From assembly GCA_021464525.1 (NCBI GenBank), contig JADRCO010000399.1, positions 1 to 34,656 on the forward strand: a stretch of 34,656 nt of DNA, given 5' to 3'. Shown in pieces: positions 1-10,226 of the stretch. A program made the position numbers and the translations under genes. Positions within the stretch are counted from its first letter, which is position 1; every line of letters starts with the position of its first letter. The notes under the pieces are model-generated. The model worked only from the letters and a program-made list of their open reading frames with translations, searched no databases and was not told the DNA's origin. Origin of the DNA: Rhizophagus sp. LPA8_4_AMF. Lineage: Eukaryota; Glomeromycota; Glomeromycetes; Glomerales; Glomeraceae.

Positions 1-329
1 TCAGTTGTCTTATCAGGTAAAGTAATTTCATTAGATACAGCTAAACTCCAAATTATAGCAGGAGCATCATAATTTTTAAAACTATCATAATTCAGAGTAT
101 ATAATTTTGATATATTATCGGATTGACATAATTTTAATTGATAAGTTGTGATATTTAATGTTACTATCTGAGTACCATCCGGACTTATAGCTATATATTG
201 ATGACCATTATAAATATTCCTTTTGTTACTATACTTTGATTCAAAAGAAGCAATTGACCTAATCTCCGCTTTTTCTTCGTCGCTATATAAGTGCGATGGT
301 GTTTGATTAGTTTTCTGGAATGCAAACAT
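1..329 (-). CDS. 5' end of a lineage-type protein, possible beta-propeller N-terminus (partial)
   Basis: An open frame starts at ATG 329 on the minus strand and runs off the window at base 1, giving the first 109 residues. It begins MFAFQKTNQTPSHLYSDEEK, followed by EIRSIASFESKYS, then NGHQYIAISPDGTQIVTLN and later IIWSLAVSNEI. The SPDG turn followed by a short beta-rich stretch looks like the first blade of a WD40-like propeller. From memory, the opening (SDEEKAEIRSIASF, then NGHQY.AISPDG) resembles a multicopy family in Rhizophagus; this is recollection, not a search. No stop or frameshift is seen. The rest of the gene, including any C-terminal domain, lies outside the window, so no function is assigned. 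Confidence 0.6.
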   Translation of the reverse strand, partial: MFAFQKTNQTPSHLYSDEEKAEIRSIASFESKYSNKRNIYNGHQYIAISPDGTQIVTLNITTYQLKLCQSDNISKLYTLNYDSFKNYDAPAIIWSLAVSNEITLPDKTT

Positions 330-2000
330 GATTATTACAAATCCTTTCAAAGGATTATTAAAAAGGTAGACGAAAGGATTTTTTTTAAAAAAAAAAGAAA
401 GAAATCTTGTTTTTATTTATATATTTTTTGTTTTTTTATAATAATTACTTTATTTATAATATCTCGCCGTGTATATGTAACTGTAACCTTATTTTCATAG
501 TCATGTAACACATGAAATACCGTTCTATATTTAACAATACTTATATATATTCGGATTTTTTTTTTTAGCCATGCGAAATATTTCCTTCTTAAGATAAAAA
601 TATAAATTGAACTTTTTACCATATTCAATTAACATGATTACTCCTTAACGCCGCACAGTATTTATTTGGTATTTGAAACTCACGAGAAGTGATCGACTTA
701 ATACGGCAATCGTTAATATAGCAACCATTAAATGTTGTACAATTCACTAATAAATATTTATTCATATGTACGATAAACAATTTTCCTTTAATGTCTGTAT
801 TAGTACTTAAATTATTCAATGGAAATGCAAAAGAAGGCAATTATAATAACGGATACAACCGCCATTTGTTTTTTTTTTCTTCTCGTAGCAAACGGAGATT
901 TCGTGCATCAACAAACAAAATGTCTGAAAAAATGAGATGTATCTTAAGATTACCTTATTATTTAACGTCATCAATCATATTGAAATGAATTAATATTAAA
1001 TCAATTATTATTTTAATGAAAGATTAAAAAAGTTCAATGCGAAATGTGATCGAATGTAAGTAATATTTAAACCAATTAAACCAAAGGGTTTCTTTCGCTT
1101 TATTTGATATTTTGGAATTTCAGAGTATAATTGATTAAGTAATACAATGTATATATTGTCTGAAACTGAGATAACTTCTTGCAGTTTCTAAACCAAATTT
1201 CTCTTTTAACAAAAAAAAAAACTATGTTTAATTTTAATTATTTTTGATTTATTTAATTTCACCCTCTAATTGTATCATCCCTAATGTTTCATATAAAAAA
1301 AAAGTTATTTTTAATTTAACAAGTTTTCACCTTTTTTTTACAAGTTTTTTTTAAAAGTTCTTTACAATTTTTTTGAACTTATTTGTATTTTTCTTTGTAA
1401 TTAAAAATGACATTAACGTTATTATTAAAACTTAGGAATACTTTCGAGCAGGAGGATAGATTACAATTAAAATGGCGAATTTATTCATGAAAAAGTATAG
1501 ATCATAATTTCATTTTTTTTTTTATACATGTAATGTAAAATGGGATAAAATTTAACAACCAATTAAGACCAAGGAAAATTTTCATCTCGTTGCTGATCTG
1601 ATTTGTTTGTATTACACATTTACATTTAGAGTTTAATTATTATGATCTTTTTTCGGAGTTTCGGAGTTATCTGATTATTGCTTACTATTTTAACTTTGAA
1701 ACAATATCATACAATTATTTCAAACAAAAAAAAAAAAAAAAAATATCAAACAATTATTCCTTCTTTATATATATGTAAAAAAAATTAACTGTTAAATAAA
1801 TAAATAATTAATTAATTTAAATTAATGTTCGAAAAAGTATAAGTTCATTTTCCTTATTTTTTGGGAGAAAAAAAAAATTGTTTTTGTCTTAAAAATTCGG
1901 TATATAATTTCTTTGTTAAAAAAAAAATGATAATTAAATTATCTTCATTATTAAAAAATATGTTTAGAATAATTATCATAAAAAAAGTATTTAAAATGGC
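330..2000. other. Gene-free AT-rich stretch
   Basis: About 1.7 kb of low-complexity AT-rich DNA with repeated A and T runs, including a long A run at about 1725-1743. Short open frames (such as 291-500, 625-840, 791-988 and 1861-2049) have homopolymer-biased compositions and no recognisable motif, so I do not call them genes. The first part presumably holds the promoter of the minus-strand gene starting at 329. No RNA gene was seen. Confidence 0.5.
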
Positions 2001-2167
2001 TAATTATGATAATCATGTATTTTTTCTAAAAAAATTTCCTAACTTTTAGGAATTTTACTGAAATTAGGGAAAATTTTCTTAGGAAAAATACATGATTATA
2101 TTTAGAATTGTAGAATTCCTAATATATTTAGGAAATTTTTTTAGGAAAATACATGATTATCTAATTA
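2001..2167. mobile_element. MITE-like element with about 40-base inverted ends
   Basis: The left end at 2001-2042 and the reverse complement of the right end at 2128-2167 match over about 40 bases with a few differences. Both contain ATAATCATGTATTTT followed by CTAAAAAAATTTCCTAA. A third, inverted partial copy of the same end (AGGAAAAATACATGATTATA) sits inside at about 2081-2100. The element is about 167 bases, AT-rich, and has no coding capacity. It fits a miniature inverted-repeat element; no target-site duplication is certain because the flanks are themselves AT-rich. Confidence 0.6.
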
Positions 2168-2693
2168 TGATTTAATGGTGTATCCCTTTTGATTTTCCAA
2201 AATTATTTCGAAGACAAACAAGTTAAACTTACTAATCAGAAAGAAACGGTTTTGAATGCTTTTTATTATTAATATCGTACAAAAAAAAAATCGTACTGAT
2301 TTTTTTTTAGCCAAATAGATTTATACGATAAAGTAATGAATGACCATATTATATACCTTGTTTACGTAATTCTTCCATAAAATTAAATGGAACTGGCGAA
2401 ACTCCCACAATACCTATTTCTTACAAATAACTTTAAGAGCCAACGGTTCTTGTACATTTGCAAACTTGTTCATTTTCGATTATTTTAATCTTTTCTCATT
2501 ATCGTGAAATGCACACCATATCAGATTTTGAATTAATTAAAAAAGGAACCGGCAAAGCATAACAACTTTACTCATTGCTTTATTATTGTAAGATACATTT
2601 ACGGCAATAATGAAAATAATTCCATAATTTATTTATAAAGACATGTTGCCTGCAAATAATACGAATAAAAAAAATACATTACAATGAAATGTT
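2168..2693. other. Spacer, 3' side of kinase gene
   Basis: AT-rich DNA between the MITE-like element and the kinase stop codon. A few short coding-like stretches occur on the minus strand (for example PVPFNFMEELRKQG just before a stop near 2355), but I cannot tie them to a family. No RNA gene or clear repeat was seen. Confidence 0.4.
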
Positions 2694-4015
2694 CTATAAA
2701 TTATAATCTTTTATGTCTAAATCGTCATCACTTGGTACGATAACTTCTTCATTTTCTGATTGAGATTCTCCTATTGTTTCGATATCTTTAGAAATAAAAT
2801 TTTCTAATACAACTGAAGGTTCAATATTATTGAGTTCTAAAATTACTTGACGAATTTCTGGTCTTTCATCTGGTTTATGTTGCCAACACTCTATTGAAAT
2901 AAATAACGACAGTTAAAATTAGATTGCAATAAAGTTCATAGTATAGTTCCATACTTACTCTCATACAGCGCAACGAATTTATGGTTTGTCCCTGGAGAAG
3001 GTTTTTCTCTCATACCCCTAAAGATGTTCGACATGATTTTGATTTTTTCGAAACGGTCATTGTTTTTTGTTTCATAATCAAAAGGTGATTTACGGCTTGT
3101 TAATTCCCAGAATAATACCCCTAGACTATATATATCGGCCTTTTCGGTTAAGGGATATGGATGTCTTTGAGTTTCGGATGAACATAGGCTTTGCTCAAAA
3201 AATCTAGGATCCATATAAGGTATTACACCTCGAACTACAGTATCACTTTTCGATCCTTTTAAACATGAACATCCAAAATCTGCTAATTTTATTGTACCTT
3301 TTTGTATTAAGACATTATTGGGATGCTAAAAAAAATGAGCGTTAACCGCGTATTGAATAAACAGTAATGAATTATATTAATACGGTATACTTACAAGGTC
3401 TCCGTGTATGATTCCCTTATCAACATGTAACCATAAAATCGCACTTGAAATTTCTTTGGCGAACTTTAATTGGCTCTTCCATTTAAAAGTTATAGTATTA
3501 TCTCTTAAATATCTTCCTAATGTTCCTCCTTCAGCATAATCAAGTACAAGCGAATAATTTGTCTCATTTAATTTCGTAACTCCATAAAATAGAATTATAT
3601 TTGGACAAGGACCGATCAAACCTGTTAAACAAATCTGAAAAATAAAGTAATTTAAACAATAACAATATTAGAACTTAATCCTTTTCATTGTATGGTAATT
3701 AAATAATATAAATAATTTTTTATTTATATGCAGTATATGCAGTATGAGATATTGTGCAAAATAGTATTTTAGGTGAAAAATTTAAATAATATATACTTAG
3801 TAACGTACCTCATCAATAGCTTCTTTCATAGAACTTTTGCCGAGCTTTTTAATAATTACAACTTTAGTATTTCTCCAGTCTACAATATGAATTCCTTCGG
3901 AACTGATCTTAGTAAAATTCTTAAAATCTCGAGGTTCATAACGATAGACTATTTGCAATATCTTGTCATCTAATGATATCTTTAGCCTATTATCGGCATG
4001 CTCTTCAAGGCGCAG
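2694..4015 (-). CDS. Tyrosine-kinase-like protein kinase, 5' end unresolved
   Basis: Four exons on the minus strand (3809-4015, 3395-3634, 2959-3325, 2694-2890) join in frame to 336 residues and a stop. Canonical GT-AG introns separate them. Kinase features appear in order: VVIIKKL (beta-3 Lys), CPNIILFYGVT, VLDYAEGGTL (hinge), IIHGDLHPNNVLI (catalytic loop), LADFGCS (DFG), GVIPYMDPRFF (activation/P+1), ADIYSLGVLFWELTSRKSPF and CWQHKPDERPEI. The catalytic loop is HGD rather than HRD, but the Asp and Asn are kept. The Gly-rich loop is replaced by KISSEGIHIVDW, so ATP binding may be atypical. No in-frame ATG lies upstream of the kinase domain. The first exon shown may follow a splice site at 4016 (cgaacag), so upstream exons are missing, lost, or beyond the palindromes at 4037-4154. 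It may be a live member of an expanded fungal TKL family or a 5'-truncated copy. Confidence 0.8.
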
Positions 4016-4036
4016 CTGTTCGAAAAAAGAGGTAAA

Positions 4037-4154
4037 TTTTAAATCACGTGGACAACCACGTGATAAAAGCCCATTTAAAATATATCGCTGATAAAATAAA
4101 AGGTAAACCGGTAATATTTATATATTTTTTAAATCACGTGGACTACCACGTGAT
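4037..4154. repeat. Two copies of a CACGTG-containing palindrome
   Basis: Copy 1 has arms ATCACGTGG (4043-4051) and CCACGTGAT (4056-4064) around ACAA. Copy 2 has the same arms at 4133-4141 and 4146-4154 around ACTA. Each copy is followed by a similar tail (TGATAAAA, then CCATTT). In copy 1 the outer ends TTTTAAAT (4037-4044) and ATTTAAAA (4073-4080) are also inverted. The copies are 90 bases apart, start to start, and sit where the kinase promoter or first intron would be. Each arm carries the E-box CACGTG. Confidence 0.85.
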
Positions 4155-4482
4155 AAAAAACCATTTTAAATACTGTATATCGGAGCTTTTTCACTTTTTT
4201 TCCTTTCTTTTTTTGTGTGGCGCAGTTTCCAAGTCAAGACAACTAAATAAAGCAAAATATGCGTTAAATTTGATAAGTAAAATATTGAAATAATAGCAAA
4301 TCGTATTTCTCACTTTCTAAGTTGTCGCAGATGCTCCTCGCTGTTTACTTATTTAAATTTATTTGTTTGTTTCCACAATGATGTTAAGAAATGGTGCTAA
4401 AACAATACTTTAACGGTATTAAATTTCGTATGCGACCAAAAAAAAATGATTAATATTGATTTTTAATAACTCCAGAGAGCAG
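4155..4482. other. Spacer without a recognised gene
   Basis: AT-rich sequence between the palindrome pair and the transposon-like relic. I looked on the minus strand for a first exon of the kinase gene; the two ATGs overlapping the palindromes run into TAA after 11 codons. Nothing else is supported. Confidence 0.4.
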
Positions 4483-4725
4483 ATGTCAGAAAATCCCAGT
4501 CTATTGAACGAAATAATAGGTGAAGAATATTTCAGCCGTCGTTTCTGATATATTGGGGACTAAGGGGGTATTGGAAATGATGATCATTTTGGTGCGACAA
4601 TTAGGATCGTTTGGGACTTTGGGGGATTTCAAATTCAAGGGTGTTACGATAAAATGCAGTGTATGGATTTTTGAGGTTGTCATTTTTGTGCAACATAAAA
4701 TTGACAAGCTACACATACTAGGTGG
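4483..4725. other. Possible repeat-derived coding relic
   Basis: An ATG at 4483 opens a 21-codon frame (MSENPSLLNEIIGEEYF and four more residues, then stop). A second plus-strand frame (4520-4729) and an antisense frame (4501-4716, containing SNTPLVPNISETTAEIFF) overlap it. The antisense peptide reminds me of a sequence scattered through Rhizophagus gene models, suggesting a dispersed repeat; that is from memory only. It may be the upstream part of the zinc-finger-like relic starting at 4903. Confidence 0.3.
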
Positions 4726-4902
4726 TATGTAGATAAAAAAAATATTTTTTTAATCAATTTTCACGTTTAATCAAAATAATTTCATTTAAGGGTAGCGGCC
4801 AACCCATCTAACTAAAGGTATGAATGTATGTATTACACAAATAGTTTTTGTTTTTTTTTTTTTTATTCTTTGTTATTTTTTTCTAATAACTTCTTTATTT
4901 AG

Positions 4903-5512
4903 ACGCTCGTTCAAAATCCAGCCAGGTTATACTGCTCTATTTGCAAAAGGCGTACTAAAGGTTTCAAAAGTTAAGCAGGACTGCAAAGACATGAGACATT
5001 AAAACACATAGCGTATAACACGCTTCCACAGCATATTCGTTTTGTTCCAAAATCAGAACTTTTACATCTCAAAAAGGGTTATAGTTAAAGAATTGCAGAA
5101 ACGGCTCAAGAACCATCATGCTGCAGTAGGAGAACAAACATTCTCAATACATTGCAGTGAAAATGCGTTTGTTGGTCTTTTTAAAAAACATATTACGCGT
5201 TATTCTCCTTGTGGATCATCTTATTTTTGTAGTTTTAAAGGAGAAGGAGCATTTGATGAAATAGGGAGGTTACTAAATGATAAAAACTGGGGGGAACGTA
5301 ATTATGGAGAAGGCCAACTAAGTTTCGTCCGTTTATATGTATCTGAAGAGTTTGAAAATAATAGTTATAAACAAAAAAAAAAATCCAGATTATCAGTCAA
5401 CGGAGAAATGACCGTTAAGTGGAAAGTAACAGGTGGTAAAGATAAAGAAAATCATAAATTTGAAGCAGGTTCTGCTCAATTTCGTTTTTTTTTAGATCAA
5501 TGTCAAATTTAA
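4903..5512 (+). pseudogene. Broken zinc-finger-like, repeat-family gene
   Basis: After a possible acceptor (tttatttag, ending at 4902) the plus strand reads LYCSICKRRTKGFKS, an in-frame TAA, then AGLQRHETLKHIAYNTLPQH and RFVPKSELLHLKKGYS. The CxxC and HxxxxH pair form a loose C2H2-type finger that spans the stop. The frame then ends and the sequence continues one frame over at about 5085 with VKELQKRLKNHHAAVGEQ, KKHITRYSP, KGEGAFDEIGRLL and ends FRFFLDQCQI at the stop at 5512. So there is one nonsense codon and one frameshift in an otherwise coherent protein. It looks like a member of a repeated family, perhaps transposon-linked. An alternative is an intact short protein from ATG 5042 (156 aa), but its first residues fit the decayed frame less well. 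Confidence 0.55.
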
Positions 5513-7560
5513 ATTTATATGTAGAAAATTGACAATTTTTTTATTATTGCTTTTACATATATTCTCTGATAGAGTTTTCACATCTAGTATTAAAAGTTAA
5601 TATTGTTCTGGCAGTACAATTATTTTTTATTTTTTTTAAAAGAAAATTGTCTATGAATTGGGTTTCAACTAAGAAATTTATAAAATAATAATTTTTATAA
5701 TGAATCTCCTACTGTTATCTATAATATTCCAACATATAAATTGTTTCAAAAATTATTCAATCTTAATAACCTTCTCTTAATTCTCTTAATGTAAAAATAC
5801 AAAATCTATTTATGAAGTAAGGCGAGAAAATTAGTGAACAATCAATTTGATTTGCACATTTTTATTATTATTATATCAAAATGCTTTGATAAGTCATTTT
5901 ACCCCTTTACCAGCGTTCAACTTTAGCTTCTCCTATGTCACCCGTGCAAGTTTCTTTAATATTAAGAAACTTACCAACAATGTGCAAAAAAGTTAAATCT
6001 TTGAGGGTTAACGAAAAATTACAATTGATAATAAACTTTATCAACGATAGTTTATTTCAATACTAGCATCCCACGCACCATATGTGCTTCGTATCTCTTC
6101 ACTTAAATCTCTCTCTCTCTCTCTCTCTCACGAAAATGTTGTATTGTGCCTTCGCCATTATGTTTGCTGAGTCATTATAGTTTTGTAAAGGGCCGCTAGT
6201 GTTTATATTATTCCCTATCTTAATTTGATTTTGTTCATTGATCCTCCTTATAAATACAATCTCCAATTTTCTGCGAATATGAAATCAATACAATAAATAA
6301 AACTGTTAATAAAAAAATTTTTAACTATTAAATAACAATTCTTTTTAAAAATTTAATCTTCATTATATCCGGTTCTAAAAATTTGAACGCTATATCTTAT
6401 AAAGAACAAAAGGAATTTATACGTTAGTATGATTATACCCTCTTGTGACAAACTAAATTACACAACTTACTATATATTGTATCCTGCTATAATATACTAA
6501 GCAACCCCACATTTAAATAAAAAAGAAATATTGACCATTCTTTATTATACAGTCTAAAAAAGTATAGAGATTAAAAAAAAAATATTATTAATTTATTTAA
6601 AAAAACCTCGTATGCAAATTAAAATTTTAGAACTATTCCTATATAAATATTTTTTTTTATGTATTAACGCTTTTTATTTGACTTTTAAAATGTAAACTGG
6701 ATGATAAAATCTTATTTTCAATTATATGAGATAATGAGAGAATATACTTACATGAGATCACGGAATTGAGTATGATTTTTTTTTAATTGTACAAGAGTTA
6801 AGATATTATTTATTTATTTTTTTTGATATAAAGATCTCAAAAATCGTATTTGTTTACTTCGTATTTATTTATATAGATTCTAATTAGCATCAATTTAACC
6901 AATTTAGCAATATGACAATACTTATTTAGTAATCTATGTAATCGTGCCGATCCGTTAACTGTTTAATGGATCACGTCATTGAGGCTTAACTATATTTGAT
7001 TAGTACTATCCTTCATTAGCTTATAACTTGGCTGACAATTGTTTATATATTGTATATTATATTCCGTAAATAGTCATTTCTTGAAATATTACTGAAAAGT
7101 TTGGAAAGTCGAAAGTTTTTATGTTACGCAAAAAAAAAATATTTATTGTATCAGCTGTAGTTTTAAAAAATCTTTGACTTGTGGCACAGTAATTTCTGTA
7201 TAGCCAAAAAAAAATACCGATTTTGTGTTTTATAAATTTGATACATATATGTATTTTTCAATTGTTTTTTATTTATTATTAACGGCTTGGTGAAGCACCA
7301 TAAGAAATCAGAAAATTGTTGAGAATTAATAATATGAACCATTTAAAAATATTGATTTTAAAATTTAAAAGTATATTATAATGTGTAGAAATAAATAAAT
7401 GTAATTTAAGAGTATAATTAAATGAATTATTTTAAAATATCAAATAAGCATACAGAGGAATTAATAAATTTAGCTTATTGTTTGAAGATATTATTAGGAA
7501 ATTTGTAGGATTTAGAGGTTTTCCAATGTGATTTCTAATTCATCCGATGTAATTAATACT
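5513..7560. other. Gene-free stretch with a CT microsatellite
   Basis: About 2 kb of AT-rich DNA. A pure (CT)n tract lies at about 6108-6129. On the minus strand near 5890-5990 a short coding-like patch reads CTGDIGEAKVERW before a stop, which may be another relic; I cannot name its family. No RNA gene was found. Confidence 0.4.
6108..6129. repeat. (CT)n microsatellite
   Basis: An uninterrupted run of CT dinucleotides of about 11 units, visible directly, with no coding context. Confidence 0.9.
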
Positions 7561-7645
7561 GTACCATCGGCCTAAATTATCGGCACATTCTAATAATGCC
7601 TTAAGATTGTACCAACGATGATCTCCTAATTTAGGCCGATGGTAC
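7561..7645. repeat. Perfect 19-bp inverted repeat (hairpin)
   Basis: The arm GTACCATCGGCCTAAATTA (7561-7579) is the exact reverse complement of 7627-7645, with 47 bases between. A transcript across it would fold into a 19-bp stem. The loop contains a partial third copy (GTACCAACGATG, 7609-7620). It could be the ends of a tiny MITE or a small-RNA precursor; nothing in the sequence decides between these. Confidence 0.85.
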
Positions 7646-8186
7646 GATTTGGGATTTGGTCTACAACAACTCGAAGTGGCAATCACAGCTCGTATGCAAA
7701 AGCGTAATTGAGGTGTTTACCATTTTATTTTATTAAATTTCTTTGCAATTTAGTTATTGACAAATAAAGTGAATTCGAACATATTGTTTTAAATTCAATT
7801 ATTTTCGTTCACCCAAGTATAATGTTCCAATTAGTTATCAAGAAATAAATAATATCTTTTATTCATGATAAACCAAAATCTTTACAAATAACGTCGAATA
7901 TTAAAAAGTAATTAATTAGATTATTATTTTCCTCTTACCGTATTTGTAATTTCAAAATAAAAATAAAAATTATTTTTTAAATTAAATAACAATAATTATA
8001 TCAATAAAAGCTTATTCATAAAATTATCTATCTTGATAAAATGAAAGAATGTTCGTCCAAAAACAAATAATACGAAATTATCATATTCTTCGCAACTTGG
8101 CAAATTAAAATCTTCATTTTCTTTTTGATTCCTTTCATTAGAATAAGACCAGTTGATACATTGTTGATTTCATGGTATTTGCTTAA
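7646..8186. other. Spacer on the 3' side of the kinase relic
   Basis: AT-rich. The minus strand downstream of the kinase relic could hold its decayed C-terminal part, but I could not align any motif here with confidence. Confidence 0.35.
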
Positions 8187-8282
8187 ATTGAATGATTTCA
8201 GTACGATTTTTTATTTTAAAATCAAAAGGTGATAAATGATTTGTTAATCCCTAGTATAATATTCCTAAATCATATACTTCAA
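8187..8282 (-). pseudogene. Protein kinase relic (C-lobe fragment)
   Basis: The minus strand reads EVYDLGILY, then TAG, then GLTNHLSPFDFKIKNRTEII and IQFKQIP before a stop. This aligns with ADIYSLGVLFWELTSRKSPFDYETKN of the intact kinase at 2694-4015. The conserved Trp of the LxWE motif (TGG) is the nonsense codon TAG here. Further up the same strand, near 8400-8440, EGVPFLVYILI may be the decayed activation-loop end. It is a dead copy from the same kinase family. Confidence 0.65.
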
Positions 8283-8450
8283 GTTCTCAAGAGTTTCTCA
8301 ATTAATCACATAAGAATAAATAAATAATTACCCATTTTAATTAAGTCATTATGTAGCTTTTTGATATTGTTAACGAGAATGGTTAATTCTTATCAAAATA
8401 TAAACTAGGAACGGCACCCCTTCAAGGCTATACAACTCCTGCTTCAGAAA

Positions 8451-8573
8451 ATGATTACGTACATCGTTTCTCAGTAATAATTCTTTTTCGGATAAAAAAA
8501 AGTATGATAAATCTGATGAAGAGAATACGAATCACACGAATCGCAGGCGGCAGGCCTCATCTGAAAATTACCA
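8451..8573 (+). pseudogene. Coding-like relic with acidic/basic tail
   Basis: After a stop (TGA) near 8452 the plus strand has an open stretch of about 40 codons that includes NNSFSD and KKKYDKSDEENTNHTNRRRQ, then ASSENYH and TAA. The Ser/Asp/Glu/Lys-rich, Asn-rich character is that of a disordered protein tail rather than random AT-rich DNA. There is no start codon and no domain. It is probably the end of a decayed lineage-specific gene; function unknown. Confidence 0.35.
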
Positions 8574-9640
8574 TTAATTTTAAGTTAATACTGCTTGCAA
8601 TGTTCATTTATTTACCTAAATATGATTTATTTAACATCATACAGTATGTAAGTAGTAAATGGTGGGTAGTAGCGTGTGTAATTTGCGCTTTTTACGATCA
8701 CATGTCATCAATATTTTAAACTCTTTGCTCGTAAAATATAGTAAATTATTGTATGTTTCTCTTCATCGTATTCACTTCTTACTCCTACGTGATCTGTAAT
8801 TTTGCCCCTAATTATTAAGCTATTGTTGCCCAAAATTAAAAACACTACCTTGAAAATTTGCAGCTCATGGAAAACAAAATTTTACGTTTTTTTTACATTA
8901 CACTCCAAAAAAAATAATAATAATAATAAACAAATATGTATTCATGGCTTATTTTAAAATATATCATATTAATTTATAAAAAAGGTAATTTCCGTACTTA
9001 TTGAAAGAATTTTTGAAAGAACCATAAATATTACCGATTAGAATAATCAATTGAATTTTCTTTTTGTCCTAAAAATAAACTTAGTGATTTTTAGATATAT
9101 TATACATATTATGAAATATTATTGGACGAAACTTTTGTGATATAATAACTAACCGGGTTAAATTGTGGCTATTTCCTTCGGGGGAGGGAAAAAAAAAAAT
9201 AAAAAAAAAAATATCGAAACAATAAGCCAAAAAATCAAAGCCATAACCGAAAAATATTTTTATTTAAACACTTCTCTTTTCAACATTTTTCTCCCACATT
9301 TTTATTAAAAACTTTTAAAAAAAAAATAATATGAAAAAAAAAATAAATAATAATATAATAATCTTAAAACTATAGTAGGGCATTCTATTAATTTCAAATA
9401 CTTGAACTCACTCTAAAGATGATATTTATTATATATTATATTTTTACAATATTAAGTAATTTTATAACATAGAACATAGACAATAATTATTATTTGACTT
9501 GTTTCTAATCAATAAAGATCCAAGACTTATAATTCATTGTATTCATAGAAAATTTTATAAAATTATTTTTTTTTCTTAAATATGAAAAAAGAATAATTTC
9601 AAAGATTTCACAAGGTTTTAGAAGGTTAAAGTTGAAGAAG
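8574..9640. other. Gene-free AT-rich stretch
   Basis: Low-complexity DNA with several A runs (9180-9230 and 9310-9350) and a small ATAATA array near 8910-8930. No gene, RNA or clear repeat is supported. Confidence 0.4.
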
Positions 9641-9805
9641 TAATATCTAAAAGACAAAATTTTTATAGACTTCAAAATGTTTATAGGAAATATCAAGCAA
9701 AGAATTATCACGATAAGAAAGAGTAATATCTAAAGTAAATGTCTGACGGAGGACTAAAAACTACCAAGGAAGAATTAGAAGACGCCAAAAAAACTAAAAT
9801 AATAT
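9641..9805 (+). pseudogene. Short decayed coding patches
   Basis: Plus-strand frames contain RQNFYRLQNVYRKYQAKNYH ending at a stop near 9724, then MSDGGLKTTKEELEDAKKT a few bases on. Codon use and residue mix look protein-like, but stops interrupt and I recognise no family. These may belong to the same decayed element as the downstream transposon relic. Confidence 0.25.
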
Positions 9806-10001
9806 AAATTATAATGATATGAAAGAAGAAAAATACTATAATTAATATCTACTGATTTAATACCACGCCTAGATCTTCTTGTAGATAATCCAAAAATGAA
9901 TATCTTCTTCAAGCAGTACCAACCCTTACTGAGAAAAACAATATATTTGAAATTATTACTAAAAGAAAAAATAATATAATAAAAATAATACCAAAAATGA
10001 A

Positions 10002-10226
10002 TTGCACATGTACCCCATTAAAAGATGCATCATTAATAATTTTTACAAAAAGAAGGAGACAAATGAGAAGAGCAATAGTATAGATTTACCTCCATCAAGA
10101 CCGTATCATCATCCTCCATCACGACCGTATCACCCTTCTCCATCACGACCGTATCATTATCCTCTAGATTTAGAAAACAAAACCGAAATAGTATTATTTA
10201 TAATTTTAATATGTATATTCAAGTAA
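10002..10226 (+). CDS. Small ORF with Pro/Arg/Tyr/His octapeptide repeats
   Basis: A 74-codon frame starts MHMYPIKRC and contains three tandem octapeptides, PSRPYHHP, PSRPYHPS and PSRPYHYP, encoded by three adjacent 24-base units (10092-10163). It then reads LDLENKTEIVLFIILICIFK, a hydrophobic end. Flanking DNA is decayed and no promoter or intron is evident, so this may be one exon or a surviving piece of a larger lost gene. The repeat region resembles disordered Pro-rich linkers. No function is assigned. Confidence 0.35.
   Translation: MHMYPIKRCIINNFYKKKETNEKSNSIDLPPSRPYHHPPSRPYHPSPSRPYHYPLDLENKTEIVLFIILICIFK
10092..10163 (+). repeat. Three tandem 24-base units
   Basis: Units at 10092-10115, 10116-10139 and 10140-10163 share CCATCAMGACCGTATCA with a variable 3' end. 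Each encodes a PSRPYH core, and differences are mostly at the last two codons. Confidence 0.85.
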
